From: Thiogranum sp.
GTDB taxonomy: Bacteria > Pseudomonadota > Gammaproteobacteria > DSM-19610
Assembly: GCA_024636585.1 (NCBI GenBank)
Contig: JAGXGS010000044.1
Span: 1 to 42,539 of the forward strand
Reading direction: 5' to 3'
Length of the DNA stretch: 42,539 nucleotides
In this document: piece after piece, positions 29,452 to 38,609 of the stretch
Numbering within the stretch: position 1 is the stretch's first letter
Layout of the letters: each line of letters starts with the position of its first letter
Made by a program: the position numbers and the translations under genes
The notes under the pieces: model-generated
Database searches by the model: none
What the model saw: the letters and a program-made list of their open reading frames with translations, nothing else
What the model was told of the DNA's origin: nothing

Positions 29452-29775
29452 TCAGGCTTCTTTACCTGCCGCTTTCTGCAGCAAGGGTTTCAGCTCACCC
29501 TTCTGGTACATCTCGATGGTAATGTCATGGCCACCGATCAGCTCACCGTTTACATAGATCTGGGGAAAGGTAGGCCAGTTGGCATAACGCGGCAGATTCT
29601 CGAAAATCTCGGGGTCCGCCAGCACGTTGACATGAGCGTATTCGATCTCACACGCCTGCAACGCCTGGGTGGCACGACTGGAGTAACCGCACATCGGCAT
29701 CTGCGGTGTGCCCTTCATAAAGATGACCACCGGATTGCCTTCCACGACCTCTTTGATTCGATCCATCACGTCCAT
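29452..29775 (-). CDS. grxD: Monothiol glutaredoxin Grx4/GrxD
   Basis: A 107-residue monothiol glutaredoxin that binds a bridging [2Fe-2S] cluster with glutathione and works in iron-sulfur cluster delivery. The active site is MCGYS (C29), where the family almost always has CGFS. Other hallmarks are K21 in FMKGTP, WPTFPQIYVNGELIGG, and the conserved HD. The Phe-to-Tyr change is conservative and probably keeps activity. It is followed by a strong terminator. Confidence 0.94.
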   Translation of the reverse strand: MDVMDRIKEVVEGNPVVIFMKGTPQMPMCGYSSRATQALQACEIEYAHVNVLADPEIFENLPRYANWPTFPQIYVNGELIGGHDITIEMYQKGELKPLLQKAAGKEA

Positions 29776-29902
29776 CGCTGCCTACCTCTTGAAAATAATT
29801 GCTGGAATGCGTTCGAGTCTAACTGGCATTGCAGGGGACAAAAAGCCTTTTTTATGATGGTTATAAATACCTGATCGCCGGCAGACACCGGCATCCATGC
29901 TG

Positions 29903-31687
29903 TCAACCTGTCCCATCGACATTACGCTGCAACCAGAACTCCAGCGCCGCCAGATGCCAGAGTTTACTGCCCTGCAGTCGCGTAAGCTGGTGCTCGGGGT
30001 CGGCCAGTATCGACTCCACATAACCCTCTCGATACAGCCCGCGTTCGCGGCAAGCTCGCGAATGCAGCAGATCCCGCATGAAGTCCAGGAAAGGCCCGCG
30101 CACGAACTTCAATGCCGGCACCGGAAAAGCCGCCTTGGGTCGGTCGATGACCGCGTCCGGCACCAGCCCCCGGGCAATTTTCTTGAGCGGGTACTTACCG
30201 TGCTGGTGAAGCTTCAGCTCCGGTGGCATCTGCATCACCAGTTCGACCAGTTCGTGATCGAGAAACGGCACGCGTGCTTCCAGACCCCAGGCCATGGTCA
30301 TATTGTCAACGCGCTTGACCGGATCATCGACAATCAGGGTGGTGACATCGAAATGCAGCACCTTGTTCAGATACTGATCGGTATTAACCGACGCAAGTCG
30401 CTCCTCAACCAGTGCCGAAGTGTAGTCCGGTCCGTCAAACCGGTCCTGTACCATGCGCTGGTATTCGTCGTGGTCGCGGTCAAAATACCGGGACCGGAAT
30501 CGCTCCAGATCGGAACCCTGCGCCTGGTGCATCTGTGGATACCAGAAGTAACCGGCGAAAACCTCGTCGGCTCCCTGTCCGCTCTGCACGACTTTGACAT
30601 GCTCGGAAACACGCTCGGCAAGCAGGTAGAAAGCCACGGCGTCCTGGCCGACCATCGGCTCGGCCATCTGGTCCATGGTCTCCGGAAGGCGATCGAGCAC
30701 CTCGTGATTCGGCACATGGATCTTGTGATGTTGCGTTCCATAGCGCTCTACGACCTGGTCACTGAACTCGAACTCATCGCCCTTTTCATCAGGGTGATCC
30801 TCGAATCCGACCGAGAACGTCAGCAGGTCATTGGCACCGCCATGCTCGGCAAGCAACGCCACCAGCAGACTGCTGTCCAGACCACCCGACAACAATACGC
30901 CGACCGGCACATCCGCCACCACCCGTCGCCGCTGCACAGCGCGCACCAGTGCCGCGCGCGTGGCTTCGATCCATTCCGGCTCGCTGAGCGGCCGGGCACG
31001 CGGCGCAGCATTCAGTTGCCAGTAGGGATGCAAACGATCGTGTCCCTGCGCATCGACCACCATCACATGCGCCGGCGGTAATTTGCGTATACCGCGCAAT
31101 AGCGTGCGCGGCGCCGGCACCACCGCGTGCAGAGTAAAGTGGTGGTGCAGCGCCACCGGATCGAAGTCCGTATCGACACCGCCAGCGGCCAGCAGCGCCT
31201 GCGAATTCGAGGCAAAACGGAAGCTGTTGCGAGTTTGACTGTAGTACAACGGCTTGATGCCAAACCGGTCGCGCGCCAGCACCAGTTGGCGCTTGCGCGA
31301 ATCCCAGATGACAATTGCGAACATGCCGTGCAGCCGCTCGACGAAGCTCTCGCCCCAGGCCGCATAGGCCTTCAGCACGACTTCGGTGTCACCTTCGCTG
31401 CGGAACGAATGTCCTGCGGCGATCAGATCGGCGCGCAGTTCGCGGTAATTGTAAATGGCTCCGTTGAACACCAGCGTCAGGCCGGTCTGCTCATCGATCC
31501 AGGGCTGATTGGACGCATCGGACAAATCGATAACCGACAAGCGGCGATGGCCAAAGGCTATACTGCCCTGCACATGGGTGCCTTCATGGTCGGGACCGCG
31601 GCGTTCGAGCCGGCTTAGCATGCGGCGCACCACACCGGGGTCCGGCGCCTGGCCATCGATTCGAAGTTCTCCACAAATTCCGCACAT
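29903..31687 (-). CDS. Asparagine-synthase-family amidotransferase, N-acetylglutaminylglutamine amide type
   Basis: A 594-residue class II glutamine amidotransferase fused to a synthetase domain. The nucleophile is Cys2 (MCGICGELRIDG); glutaminase-domain blocks are RRGPDHEG and FNGAIYNYRELR; the ATP PP-loop SGGLDSS falls at about 265-272, with SGQGADEVFAGY downstream. MCGICGELRxDG and HHHFTLHAVVPAPRTLLRGIRKLPP are closer to the branch that makes the osmoprotectant N-acetylglutaminylglutamine amide (NAGGN) than to AsnB. In such genomes the gene normally sits beside an acetyltransferase/ATP-grasp synthetase; that partner is not present in this window. An ordinary asparagine synthetase role cannot be excluded. 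Confidence 0.8.
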   Translation of the reverse strand: MCGICGELRIDGQAPDPGVVRRMLSRLERRGPDHEGTHVQGSIAFGHRRLSVIDLSDASNQPWIDEQTGLTLVFNGAIYNYRELRADLIAAGHSFRSEGDTEVVLKAYAAWGESFVERLHGMFAIVIWDSRKRQLVLARDRFGIKPLYYSQTRNSFRFASNSQALLAAGGVDTDFDPVALHHHFTLHAVVPAPRTLLRGIRKLPPAHVMVVDAQGHDRLHPYWQLNAAPRARPLSEPEWIEATRAALVRAVQRRRVVADVPVGVLLSGGLDSSLLVALLAEHGGANDLLTFSVGFEDHPDEKGDEFEFSDQVVERYGTQHHKIHVPNHEVLDRLPETMDQMAEPMVGQDAVAFYLLAERVSEHVKVVQSGQGADEVFAGYFWYPQMHQAQGSDLERFRSRYFDRDHDEYQRMVQDRFDGPDYTSALVEERLASVNTDQYLNKVLHFDVTTLIVDDPVKRVDNMTMAWGLEARVPFLDHELVELVMQMPPELKLHQHGKYPLKKIARGLVPDAVIDRPKAAFPVPALKFVRGPFLDFMRDLLHSRACRERGLYREGYVESILADPEHQLTRLQGSKLWHLAALEFWLQRNVDGTG

Positions 31688-31706
31688 CGTCCCTGTCCTT
31701 CTGAAT

Positions 31707-32057
31707 CTAGTACGCAGCGACAGTCAGTTTCGATACCAGCTGCCGGACACCCTCGACAGAGCGCGCCAGTTCGATGGCGCGGCGTTCGACACGGCGGCTG
31801 GGCACCTTGCCGGTCAGCGTAACGACGCCGTGCGAGACAGCAATCTTCACGTCGAAGGCGCTGACCAGCTCGTCCTTTACGTAGCGGGAATTAATGCGGG
31901 AAGCGATCTCTGCATCATGTCTGTGCTGGTGGGCTGCAGCATCGCTCGACGCCTGACGGTTTCCCACCGGGGCGGTACCGGTAACGACGGCCGCCGCACA
32001 TCCGGCCAGCACCGGCAGTAAACACAACAAAGAGATTTTAAGCGCCGATCGCAGCAT
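31707..32057 (-). CDS. BON-domain lipoprotein
   Basis: A 116-residue secreted lipoprotein. The signal MLRSALKISLLCLLPVLAGC ends in a standard lipobox (LAGC). A short linker follows, then one BON domain (about 44-114): DAEIASRINSRYVKDELVSAFDVKIAVSHGVVTLTGKVPSRRVERRAIELARSVEGVRQL. BON proteins such as OsmY bind the envelope and often respond to osmotic stress. The start at ATG 32057 gives a normal signal peptide; an ATG 12 codons earlier would not. It lies 19 bases upstream of the amidotransferase gene, so the two may be co-transcribed. Pairing an osmotic-type envelope protein with an osmolyte enzyme is suggestive. Confidence 0.82.
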   Translation of the reverse strand: MLRSALKISLLCLLPVLAGCAAAVVTGTAPVGNRQASSDAAAHQHRHDAEIASRINSRYVKDELVSAFDVKIAVSHGVVTLTGKVPSRRVERRAIELARSVEGVRQLVSKLTVAAY

Positions 32058-32152
32058 ATTGCCTGCACAACCTTCAGACAGATTTGAAGGCAATCAGTTT
32101 ACGGCAATTAAGGTGCCGGCGACAGACGCCACCGGCGTGGGGGACACTCGGT

Positions 32153-33748
32153 TCAGACAGGATCGTTTTTTACCAGCTTGATGCCGGAACGATTCTTTGC
32201 CACCGCCGCAGCACTCCGGCAACTGCCATGCAACACCACACAGTTCCGGCCGTTTGCCTTGGCTTCATAGAGTGCCTTGTCGGCGCCGCGCAGCAACTGG
32301 CTCAACGAGCCGCTGCCCGAGGCGGCGTAATGACAACTGATTCCGGCGCTGACGGTCGCAGGAATCGCCAGACCCTGGTAAACAGCATCGGACGCTGCTG
32401 CCAGCTCGCGCACCTTCTCCGCCAGTGCCACACTGTCTTCCGGATCCTCGGTGACATTGAGGATCAGGAATTCCTCGCCGCCGATACGAAACAGATGATC
32501 GTTGGCACGTGAATTGTGCTTCAACAGGCGCGAAAAATGGACCAGCACTGCATCACCCGCCAGATGCCCATGCTGATCGTTGACCTCCTTGAAATGATCG
32601 AGATCCAGCAGGATCGAAGTCAGATAACGCTCGTCCCGATCGACCTGGGCGAACAGCCCCGGCGCCACTTCCTGCAGATAACGGCGGTTATACAGCTTGG
32701 TCAGACTGTCAGTTATGGCCGTATGCTGGAGCTTCTCATGCACCTGTTTGAGTTCTTTCTGCTCAAGCCGCAGGCTGTCCAGCACATCGGCAAAACGGTT
32801 TACCAGCTGGTCCATTTCAGTGTTGGAACTGGACCGCGCCACCACCGGCAGGCGACCTTCCAGCAGCTCCTGCGTAGTATTCATCAGCTGTGAAAACGGT
32901 CGTCCGAAGTTGCGCAACATCAACCAGCCCACCATCAACACGGCAACACCGCCGAGGACTGTGAACAGGTATACCCAGCGTTCGTAGCGGTGCAGCTCTC
33001 CGAACAGTTGCGTTTCGGACATGCCCAGCCACAGCCGCGGCATGCCGGGCCGGGCGCTTTCCAGAACCACTTCCCGCACACTGTATCGCTGACCGGCGGT
33101 CCGTAATACGCGTGCCCCGGTGTCGAGTGCGTGATGTTCACCGACAGGATGATTACCCACCAGCACCTGCTGGTGGAGCGCAAAGAAGAGCAGGTAATTA
33201 TCTGCAACGCCGGCGCGGCGCTGTAGCCAGTCGCGGTTCAATCGGCGTAACACCGCCAGTGTCGCCGGCTCCTGTCCCGCCCGCGTCACCGGAGCCACGG
33301 CCACCATAAAGAGCCCCTGAGACGACCTGACAAAGAAGGCGTCGTGATTGTCCTGCCCGGGATGACCGCTGATCGCTTCCATGACTTCAGGAATCTGCGG
33401 GCCCAGCAGCAGCTTCCCGTTTCGCGACAGCAGAATGTGCTGGTCGGCAGGGACATTGCCGAACTGCTCGGGGTATGTCGGGTCGCTTCGGGAGCTGCCA
33501 TCCACTGCACCGGCAATTGCCGTCAGCTCGTCAAGCTGCGGCAGAACTGCAAGGCGCTGCACATCCTGCACCAGCGCAGCACGCAGGGTGCGCAGGTTAT
33601 CCTGCTCGCGCTGCGTCGCCTGACGCAGCTGTTCATCAGCGGTGGCAACAATGACATCGCGCGCCGCCTGAAACGACAGCATCATCATGCCGGTCAACAG
33701 CAAAACCAGAAGCAGAACGTAGAAGACCAGGCGTTTCTGGTAGGTCAT
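32153..33748 (-). CDS. Membrane diguanylate cyclase (sensor domain, HAMP-like, GGDEF)
   Basis: A 531-residue protein. Membrane helix 1 spans about 7-27, a periplasmic sensor domain about 30-255, helix 2 about 258-278, a HAMP-like linker with coiled coil about 280-345, then the GGDEF domain. The active site is GGEEF at 423-427, a form common in active enzymes, and the product-inhibition I-site RAND sits at 414-417, exactly five residues before it. It should make cyclic di-GMP in response to an extracellular cue. There is no EAL domain. A short tail follows the GGDEF domain. It is upstream of the BON gene on the same strand. Confidence 0.92.
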   Translation of the reverse strand: MTYQKRLVFYVLLLVLLLTGMMMLSFQAARDVIVATADEQLRQATQREQDNLRTLRAALVQDVQRLAVLPQLDELTAIAGAVDGSSRSDPTYPEQFGNVPADQHILLSRNGKLLLGPQIPEVMEAISGHPGQDNHDAFFVRSSQGLFMVAVAPVTRAGQEPATLAVLRRLNRDWLQRRAGVADNYLLFFALHQQVLVGNHPVGEHHALDTGARVLRTAGQRYSVREVVLESARPGMPRLWLGMSETQLFGELHRYERWVYLFTVLGGVAVLMVGWLMLRNFGRPFSQLMNTTQELLEGRLPVVARSSSNTEMDQLVNRFADVLDSLRLEQKELKQVHEKLQHTAITDSLTKLYNRRYLQEVAPGLFAQVDRDERYLTSILLDLDHFKEVNDQHGHLAGDAVLVHFSRLLKHNSRANDHLFRIGGEEFLILNVTEDPEDSVALAEKVRELAAASDAVYQGLAIPATVSAGISCHYAASGSGSLSQLLRGADKALYEAKANGRNCVVLHGSCRSAAAVAKNRSGIKLVKNDPV

Positions 33749-34198
33749 GGCGCATGCGCTGCTGGATCGAATCGCAGCGACATTGGTTCAGTTACCATGA
33801 AATTTGACTCCTGCCAGGCCAGCGTTGAGATTTTTTGGAGGCATTTGTCCGGCCCCTTCATTGGCGGGATTTAGCGGCAAGGGACAATAAATCTAAACGC
33901 GCGGCGAGGGGCACATCCGTGGAATATCCCGTTGTTTTAACAACTGTTAATATCCAAACTTCTGCGCCTCCAAAGCCCCCGTCGCAGGATTGCCGGCAGC
34001 GGCGCCGGAAATCCGCGCCAGTCACTGCCTGACGGCCGGCTCAACTCCCGGTAACTACGCCGCAAGTTGATGTTTTTATAGGCTTCAATGTTGCAATCAC
34101 CTATATCGTCCCGTAAGCTTCGCAATCCTGAGTAATTTAGTCAGCCTTTCGCTTCGGCATAAAAATTTAATAACGTTTTTTCGAGGAGCAGCAATACA
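33749..34198. other. 450-base gene-free region
   Basis: This gap separates the leftward diguanylate cyclase gene from the rightward PuuD-like gene. I see no coding frame with family resemblance, no RNA gene and no long repeat. The middle holds an inverted repeat GTTGTT-TT-AACAAC (33931-33944) near two AATATCC copies, which could be a regulator site. The last 60 bases are A/T-rich and end in GAGGAG just before the ATG at 34199, so the promoter of that gene probably lies there. Two divergent promoters are expected in the gap. Confidence 0.5.
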
Positions 34199-34804
34199 AT
34201 GAATCCACTCAAGTCGATTTCGGGAACCATCATTTCCGGCTTTATCCTGGCAATCATTCTGATCTTCGTGCTTGGTCCCGCCGGCGCGGTCAATCCATGG
34301 GAATTCTGGGTCTGGTTGCACGTCCTCGCAGGCATCACCTGGATTGGCCTGCTTTACTACTTCAACTTTGTTCAGGTTCCAGGCGCCGCCAAGGCGGTCG
34401 CGGAAGCTAATGATGGTGGCCCCGGCCCGGCTGCAATCAACAAGTACATCGCTCCAAAGGCCCTGCTGTGGTTCCGCTGGGGCGCACTGGTCACCTGGCT
34501 CACCGGTGCACTGGCGCTGGAAGCCATGCATGCTGGCGAAGGCTCCGGCTTCGTTGCCGCCTTCACCTTCGAGGAAGGCTATCGCGTCATTGGTATGGGC
34601 GCCTGGCTCGGCACCATCATGCTGTTCAACGTCTGGGGACTGATCTGGCCGAACCAGAAGAAAATCCTGGGTATCAAGGAAGCGACTCCCGAGGCGATCG
34701 CCAAAGCCAAGGTCGTCGCGTTGATGGCATCGCGCACCAACACGCTGTTGTCGATCCCGATGATCCTCGGCATGACCGCCCACGCGCACGGCCTGCCGTT
34801 CTAG
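34199..34804 (+). CDS. PuuD-like (urate-hydroxylase N-terminal domain) membrane protein, short form
   Basis: A 201-residue protein with about four membrane helices. Blocks WEFWVWLHVLAGITWIGLLYYFNFVQVP, WFRWGALVTWLTGALAL, VIGMGAWLGTIMLFNVWGLIWPNQKKILG and ASRTNTLLSIPMILGMTAHAHG resemble the N-terminal membrane domain of PuuD-type proteins. Full PuuD is about twice as long and ends in a cytochrome c domain, which is absent here. The conserved histidines (in WLHVL and AHAHG) could bind haem or metal, but no function is established for the short form. It is well expressed by appearance: a strong GAGGAG site and a clean terminator straight after. Confidence 0.6.
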   Translation: MNPLKSISGTIISGFILAIILIFVLGPAGAVNPWEFWVWLHVLAGITWIGLLYYFNFVQVPGAAKAVAEANDGGPGPAAINKYIAPKALLWFRWGALVTWLTGALALEAMHAGEGSGFVAAFTFEEGYRVIGMGAWLGTIMLFNVWGLIWPNQKKILGIKEATPEAIAKAKVVALMASRTNTLLSIPMILGMTAHAHGLPF

Positions 34805-34828
34805 ACAGCAGATCACCGCGCGGCAAAG

Positions 34829-34855
34829 AACCGGCCCCCGTGGCCGGTTTTTTTT
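34829..34855 (+). terminator. Rho-independent terminator
   Basis: AACCGGCC pairs with GGCCGGTT around a five-base loop, followed by six further T. It lies 25 bases after the PuuD-like gene and separates it from argD. Confidence 0.93.
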
Positions 34856-34981
34856 GCCCGCACTCCGCCGGATCGGTATCAACCCGTGTGAATACTTGGA
34901 AAAAGCGGCTCCAGCCTATAAAATCCCGCCTTTGGCTTGGCGGCTTCATCGAGGCTGCCTTTTGCTTTTCTGAGGTAGGCG

Positions 34982-36163
34982 ATGGCCGGACACTTGATGA
35001 ATACCTATAAATCATTGCCTGTAAGTTTCGAGCGTGGCGAAGGCGTCTATCTGTTCGACGACGCAGGCGATCGTTATCTGGATGCACTCAGCGGAATCGC
35101 CGTGTGCGGCCTGGGGCATGCCCATCCGGCGGTAACCGAGGCCATCTGCAATCAGGCCCGGCGCCTGCTGCACACTTCCAATCTGTATAAGGTGCCGTTA
35201 CAGGAACAGCTGGCCGACGAGCTGTGCCGGGTTGCGGGCATGGACCGCGCCTTCTTCAGTAATTCGGGCGCCGAAGCCAACGAGGCGGCACTCAAGCTGG
35301 CACGCCTGTATGGACACCATAAAAATATTAAAAAACCACTGGTCATTGTTACCGAAGGCAGCTTCCATGGCCGCACCCTGGCGACGCTTACCGCCACCGG
35401 CAACCGGAAGATTCAGGCCGGCTTCGAGCCCCTGATGCCTGGCTTCGTGCGCGCCCCCTACAATGATCTGAATGCCCTTCGCACGATTGCCGAGAACAGC
35501 AGCGATGTGGTCGCCCTACTGGTTGAACCGATTACCGGCGAAGGCGGTATCCGCATCCCTGACGCGAACTATCTCGCGGAGATCCGCAGCCTGTGCGACA
35601 GCAATGGCTGGTTAATGATGCTTGACGAAATCCAGACCGGCATGGGCCGCACCGGGCGCTGGTTTGCGCACCAACATCACGATATACAACCGGATGTCAT
35701 GACCCTGGCCAAAGGCCTCGGCAATGGCGTCCCCATCGGCGCCTGCCTGGCGCGCGGTGCAGCCGCTGAAGTTTTCAGGCCAGGAAATCATGGCTCCACA
35801 TTCGGCGGCAATCCGCTCGCCGCCAGCGCTGCACTGGCGGTAATCAGGAGTCTGGAACAGGATCGACTGGTGGAACGTGCTGCCATTCTCGGTGCGCGTC
35901 TGCTGGAGCAGCTTCAGCAGCGGCTCGGCGGGCGTCGCGAAGTCGTGGCGATTCGCGGCAAGGGTCTGATGCTCGGCATTGAACTCGATCGTCCGTGCGG
36001 CGATATTGTCACTCAGGCACTGCAGCGCAAACTGCTCCTGAATGTCACTGCCGATTGTGTGATCCGTCTGCTGCCACCGCTGATTCTCAATGACGAACAA
36101 CTCGTGACCATTGCGGACACCGTTAGCGAGCTGGTCGAAAACTTCCTGGATACTCCGGCATGA
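34982..36163 (+). CDS. argD: Acetylornithine aminotransferase
   Basis: A 393-residue class III PLP aminotransferase that converts N-acetylglutamate semialdehyde to N-acetylornithine (and often acts in lysine synthesis as well). Blocks include [62 protein letters not shown] and the PLP lysine in [15 protein letters not shown], followed by [11 protein letters not shown]. The start is ATG 34982 with GAGG upstream; ATG 34997 is an alternative. It overlaps argF by four bases (ATGA). Confidence 0.94.
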   Translation: MAGHLMNTYKSLPVSFERGEGVYLFDDAGDRYLDALSGIAVCGLGHAHPAVTEAICNQARRLLHTSNLYKVPLQEQLADELCRVAGMDRAFFSNSGAEANEAALKLARLYGHHKNIKKPLVIVTEGSFHGRTLATLTATGNRKIQAGFEPLMPGFVRAPYNDLNALRTIAENSSDVVALLVEPITGEGGIRIPDANYLAEIRSLCDSNGWLMMLDEIQTGMGRTGRWFAHQHHDIQPDVMTLAKGLGNGVPIGACLARGAAAEVFRPGNHGSTFGGNPLAASAALAVIRSLEQDRLVERAAILGARLLEQLQQRLGGRREVVAIRGKGLMLGIELDRPCGDIVTQALQRKLLLNVTADCVIRLLPPLILNDEQLVTIADTVSELVENFLDTPA

Positions 36164-37062
36164 ACCCCAGACATTTCCTTACCCTGCTGGATCTTTCCGG
36201 CGACGAACTGCGCCAGCTGATACAGCGCGGCATCGAACTCAAGCAATGGCAGCACGAGGGCCGCATTTTTGAGCCGCTCAAGAACAAGGTGCTGGCCATG
36301 CTGTTCGAGAAATCGTCCACTCGCACCCGCGTGTCGTTCGAAACCGGTATGGCGCAGCTTGGCGGTTATGCCATTTTCCTGTCACCGCGCGATACCCAGT
36401 TCGGTCGCGGTGAACCGATCGAGGACAGCGCACGAGTGCTGTCACGAATGGTCGATGCCATCATGATCCGTACTTTCGAACATGAGAAGGTCGAACTGTT
36501 TGCCAGCTGCTCCAGTGCCCCGGTCATCAACGCGCTGACCGATCAATATCATCCCTGCCAGCTGCTGGCCGACATGCAGACCTGGTTCGAACAGCGCGGT
36601 GACATCCGCGGCGCCACTGTCGCTTTTATCGGCGACGGCAACAACATGTGTCATTCCTATATCAACGCCGCGTACCGTTTCGGCTTCAACCTGCGCATTG
36701 CCACTCCGGAAGGCTACCGGCCAGACGCGGAAATCGTTGCCGCGGCCGGCGCGCTTGTGACCTTGCTGGATGATCCGATGGAAGCCGCGCGCAATGCCGA
36801 TCTGGTGACCACTGACGTGTGGGCCAGCATGGGGCAGGAACAGGAACAGGCGGCACGCGAGCGAGTGTTTGCGCCCTTCCAGGTGAATGCCGAATTGATG
36901 CGCCTGGCCAGCAAGGATGCACTGTTCATGCATTGCCTGCCGGCGCACCGGGGCGAGGAAGTGACTGCGGAGGTTATCGATGGTCCTCAAAGCACCGTAT
37001 GGGACGAGGCAGAGAATCGTCTGCACGCACAGAAGGCGCTGCTGGAATTCCTTCTGACCTAA
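36160..37062 (+). CDS. argF: Ornithine carbamoyltransferase
   Basis: The 300-residue enzyme makes citrulline from ornithine and carbamoyl phosphate. The carbamoyl-phosphate loop [13 protein letters not shown], the HPCQLLAD block, the ornithine-side segment and [11 protein letters not shown] are all intact. It is translationally coupled to argD. Its last four bases overlap the convergent phoU stop, leaving no room for a dedicated terminator between them. Confidence 0.96.
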   Translation: MNPRHFLTLLDLSGDELRQLIQRGIELKQWQHEGRIFEPLKNKVLAMLFEKSSTRTRVSFETGMAQLGGYAIFLSPRDTQFGRGEPIEDSARVLSRMVDAIMIRTFEHEKVELFASCSSAPVINALTDQYHPCQLLADMQTWFEQRGDIRGATVAFIGDGNNMCHSYINAAYRFGFNLRIATPEGYRPDAEIVAAAGALVTLLDDPMEAARNADLVTTDVWASMGQEQEQAARERVFAPFQVNAELMRLASKDALFMHCLPAHRGEEVTAEVIDGPQSTVWDEAENRLHAQKALLEFLLT

Positions 37063-37772
37063 TCCTGGTCCTCGATCTTCTGCTGATCGAGCCGGGTATG
37101 GCGCACATCCTTGCCGTGTACCAGGTAAAGCACGTACTCGCAGATATTGCTTGAACGGTCGCCGATGCGCTCAATGGCGCGCGCTGCGAATATCGCTTTG
37201 AAGATAGACGGTATGGAACGCGGATCTTCCATCATGTAGGTCATCAACTCACGCATCAGCGATTCATATTCACGATCCACAGCACGATCTTCGCTCCACA
37301 CATCAACGGCTTTTTCGGTATCGAGATGCGCAAAAGCATCCAGCGCCCCCCGCAGCATACGCCGCACATGCTGGCCGAGACTGTGGATTTGTGTAAACAG
37401 TCGATTGGCGCCATCTGCTTCGGCCATGCTGCCGACCATGCGCGCAATGCGTTCCGCTTCGTCGCCGATCCGTTCAAGGTCGGTAATCGTCTTGATGACA
37501 GCCACCACCAGGCGCAGGTCGCTGGCTGCCGGCTGACGACGCGCCAGCACCAGGTTACATTCTTCGTCGATCGCCACTTCCATGGCGTTCACTTCGTGAT
37601 CCCGCTCGACAACTTTTTCGGCCAGCGAGCCATCCAGCTTCTCCAGCGCGGTCATGGCATCCAGTAACTGCTGCTCGACCAGGCCGCCCATGGCCAGTAC
37701 GCGGTTACGGATGTCCTCGAGCTCCTGGTTATAGCGGCGGGATATGTGCTGCGTCATGTTGGTGTGTTCCAT
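37059..37772 (-). CDS. phoU: Phosphate-specific transport regulator PhoU
   Basis: A 237-residue all-helical protein with two PhoU repeats, each with the metal-binding E/D-rich pattern: [24 protein letters not shown] and [27 protein letters not shown]. PhoU keeps the Pho regulon off when phosphate is plentiful by linking PstSCAB to the PhoR kinase. It is the last gene of pstC-pstA-pstB-phoU, 11 bases after pstB. Confidence 0.96.
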   Translation of the reverse strand: MEHTNMTQHISRRYNQELEDIRNRVLAMGGLVEQQLLDAMTALEKLDGSLAEKVVERDHEVNAMEVAIDEECNLVLARRQPAASDLRLVVAVIKTITDLERIGDEAERIARMVGSMAEADGANRLFTQIHSLGQHVRRMLRGALDAFAHLDTEKAVDVWSEDRAVDREYESLMRELMTYMMEDPRSIPSIFKAIFAARAIERIGDRSSNICEYVLYLVHGKDVRHTRLDQQKIEDQD

Positions 37773-37783
37773 CTACTCGCTCC

Positions 37784-38605
37784 TTACCCGTACCGACCGG
37801 TAATGTAGTCTTCGGTCATTTTCTCGCGCGGATTGGTAAAAATAATGCTGGTCTCATCGTGCTCGATCAACTTGCCCATGTACATGAACGCAGTGTGATC
37901 CGACACTCGCGCAGCCTGCTGCATATTGTGAGTGACGATCACGATGGTGTACTTGTTCTTCAACTCATCGATCAGCTCCTCTATCTTCAGAGTTGAAATC
38001 GGATCCAGTGCCGAAGCCGGCTCATCGAGCAACAGGACGTCCGGTTCGACTGCAATAGCACGCGCGATCACCAGTCGCTGCTGCTGACCTCCCGATAAAC
38101 CCAGCGCGTTGTCGTGCAGACGGTCCTTGACCTCGTCCCAGAGCGCTGCGCCGCGCAGCGCCTTCTCCACGATCTCGTCCAGCACCCGGCGGCTGTTCAT
38201 GCCCTGCAGGCGCAGGCCGTAGGCAACATTCTCGAAAACGCTTTTCGGAAACGGGTTCGGCTTCTGGAACACCATGCCGACGCGCTGCCGCAGCTGGGCC
38301 ACCTGGACTGAGGGGGCAAAAATGTTCGCACCGTCCAGAGTGATATTACCCTGAATTCGTACGCCGTCTATCAGGTCATTCATGCGATTGAAGCAGCGCA
38401 GCAAGGTCGATTTACCGCAGCCGCTGGGACCGATGAAGGCAGTCACGCGCTGGCGGGGAATCTGCATGCGCACACTTTTCAGTGCCTGCGTTTGACCATA
38501 GAACAGGTCGAGATCATTGACCTCCAGACAAATATCTTCCGCACCAGTGTTCTGCCTGGTGGCACTCTTCATCATCGATGTATCGAGACTTTGTGGACTC
38601 TTCAT
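37784..38605 (-). CDS. pstB: Phosphate ABC transporter ATPase PstB
   Basis: A 273-residue ATPase with Walker [11 protein letters not shown]-loop [11 protein letters not shown], signature [14 protein letters not shown], Walker [14 protein letters not shown] and the H-loop [13 protein letters not shown] 25-residue N-terminal extension precedes the usual start of PstB. It drives phosphate uptake through PstC/PstA and starts four bases after the pstA stop. Confidence 0.97.
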   Translation of the reverse strand: MKSPQSLDTSMMKSATRQNTGAEDICLEVNDLDLFYGQTQALKSVRMQIPRQRVTAFIGPSGCGKSTLLRCFNRMNDLIDGVRIQGNITLDGANIFAPSVQVAQLRQRVGMVFQKPNPFPKSVFENVAYGLRLQGMNSRRVLDEIVEKALRGAALWDEVKDRLHDNALGLSGGQQQRLVIARAIAVEPDVLLLDEPASALDPISTLKIEELIDELKNKYTIVIVTHNMQQAARVSDHTAFMYMGKLIEHDETSIIFTNPREKMTEDYITGRYG

Positions 38606-38609
38606 AATC

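Noticed and set aside
29897-31081. A 394-codon plus-strand frame opposite the amidotransferase
   Set aside because: It is antisense to a clear class II amidotransferase with all catalytic motifs and has no protein-like motifs of its own.
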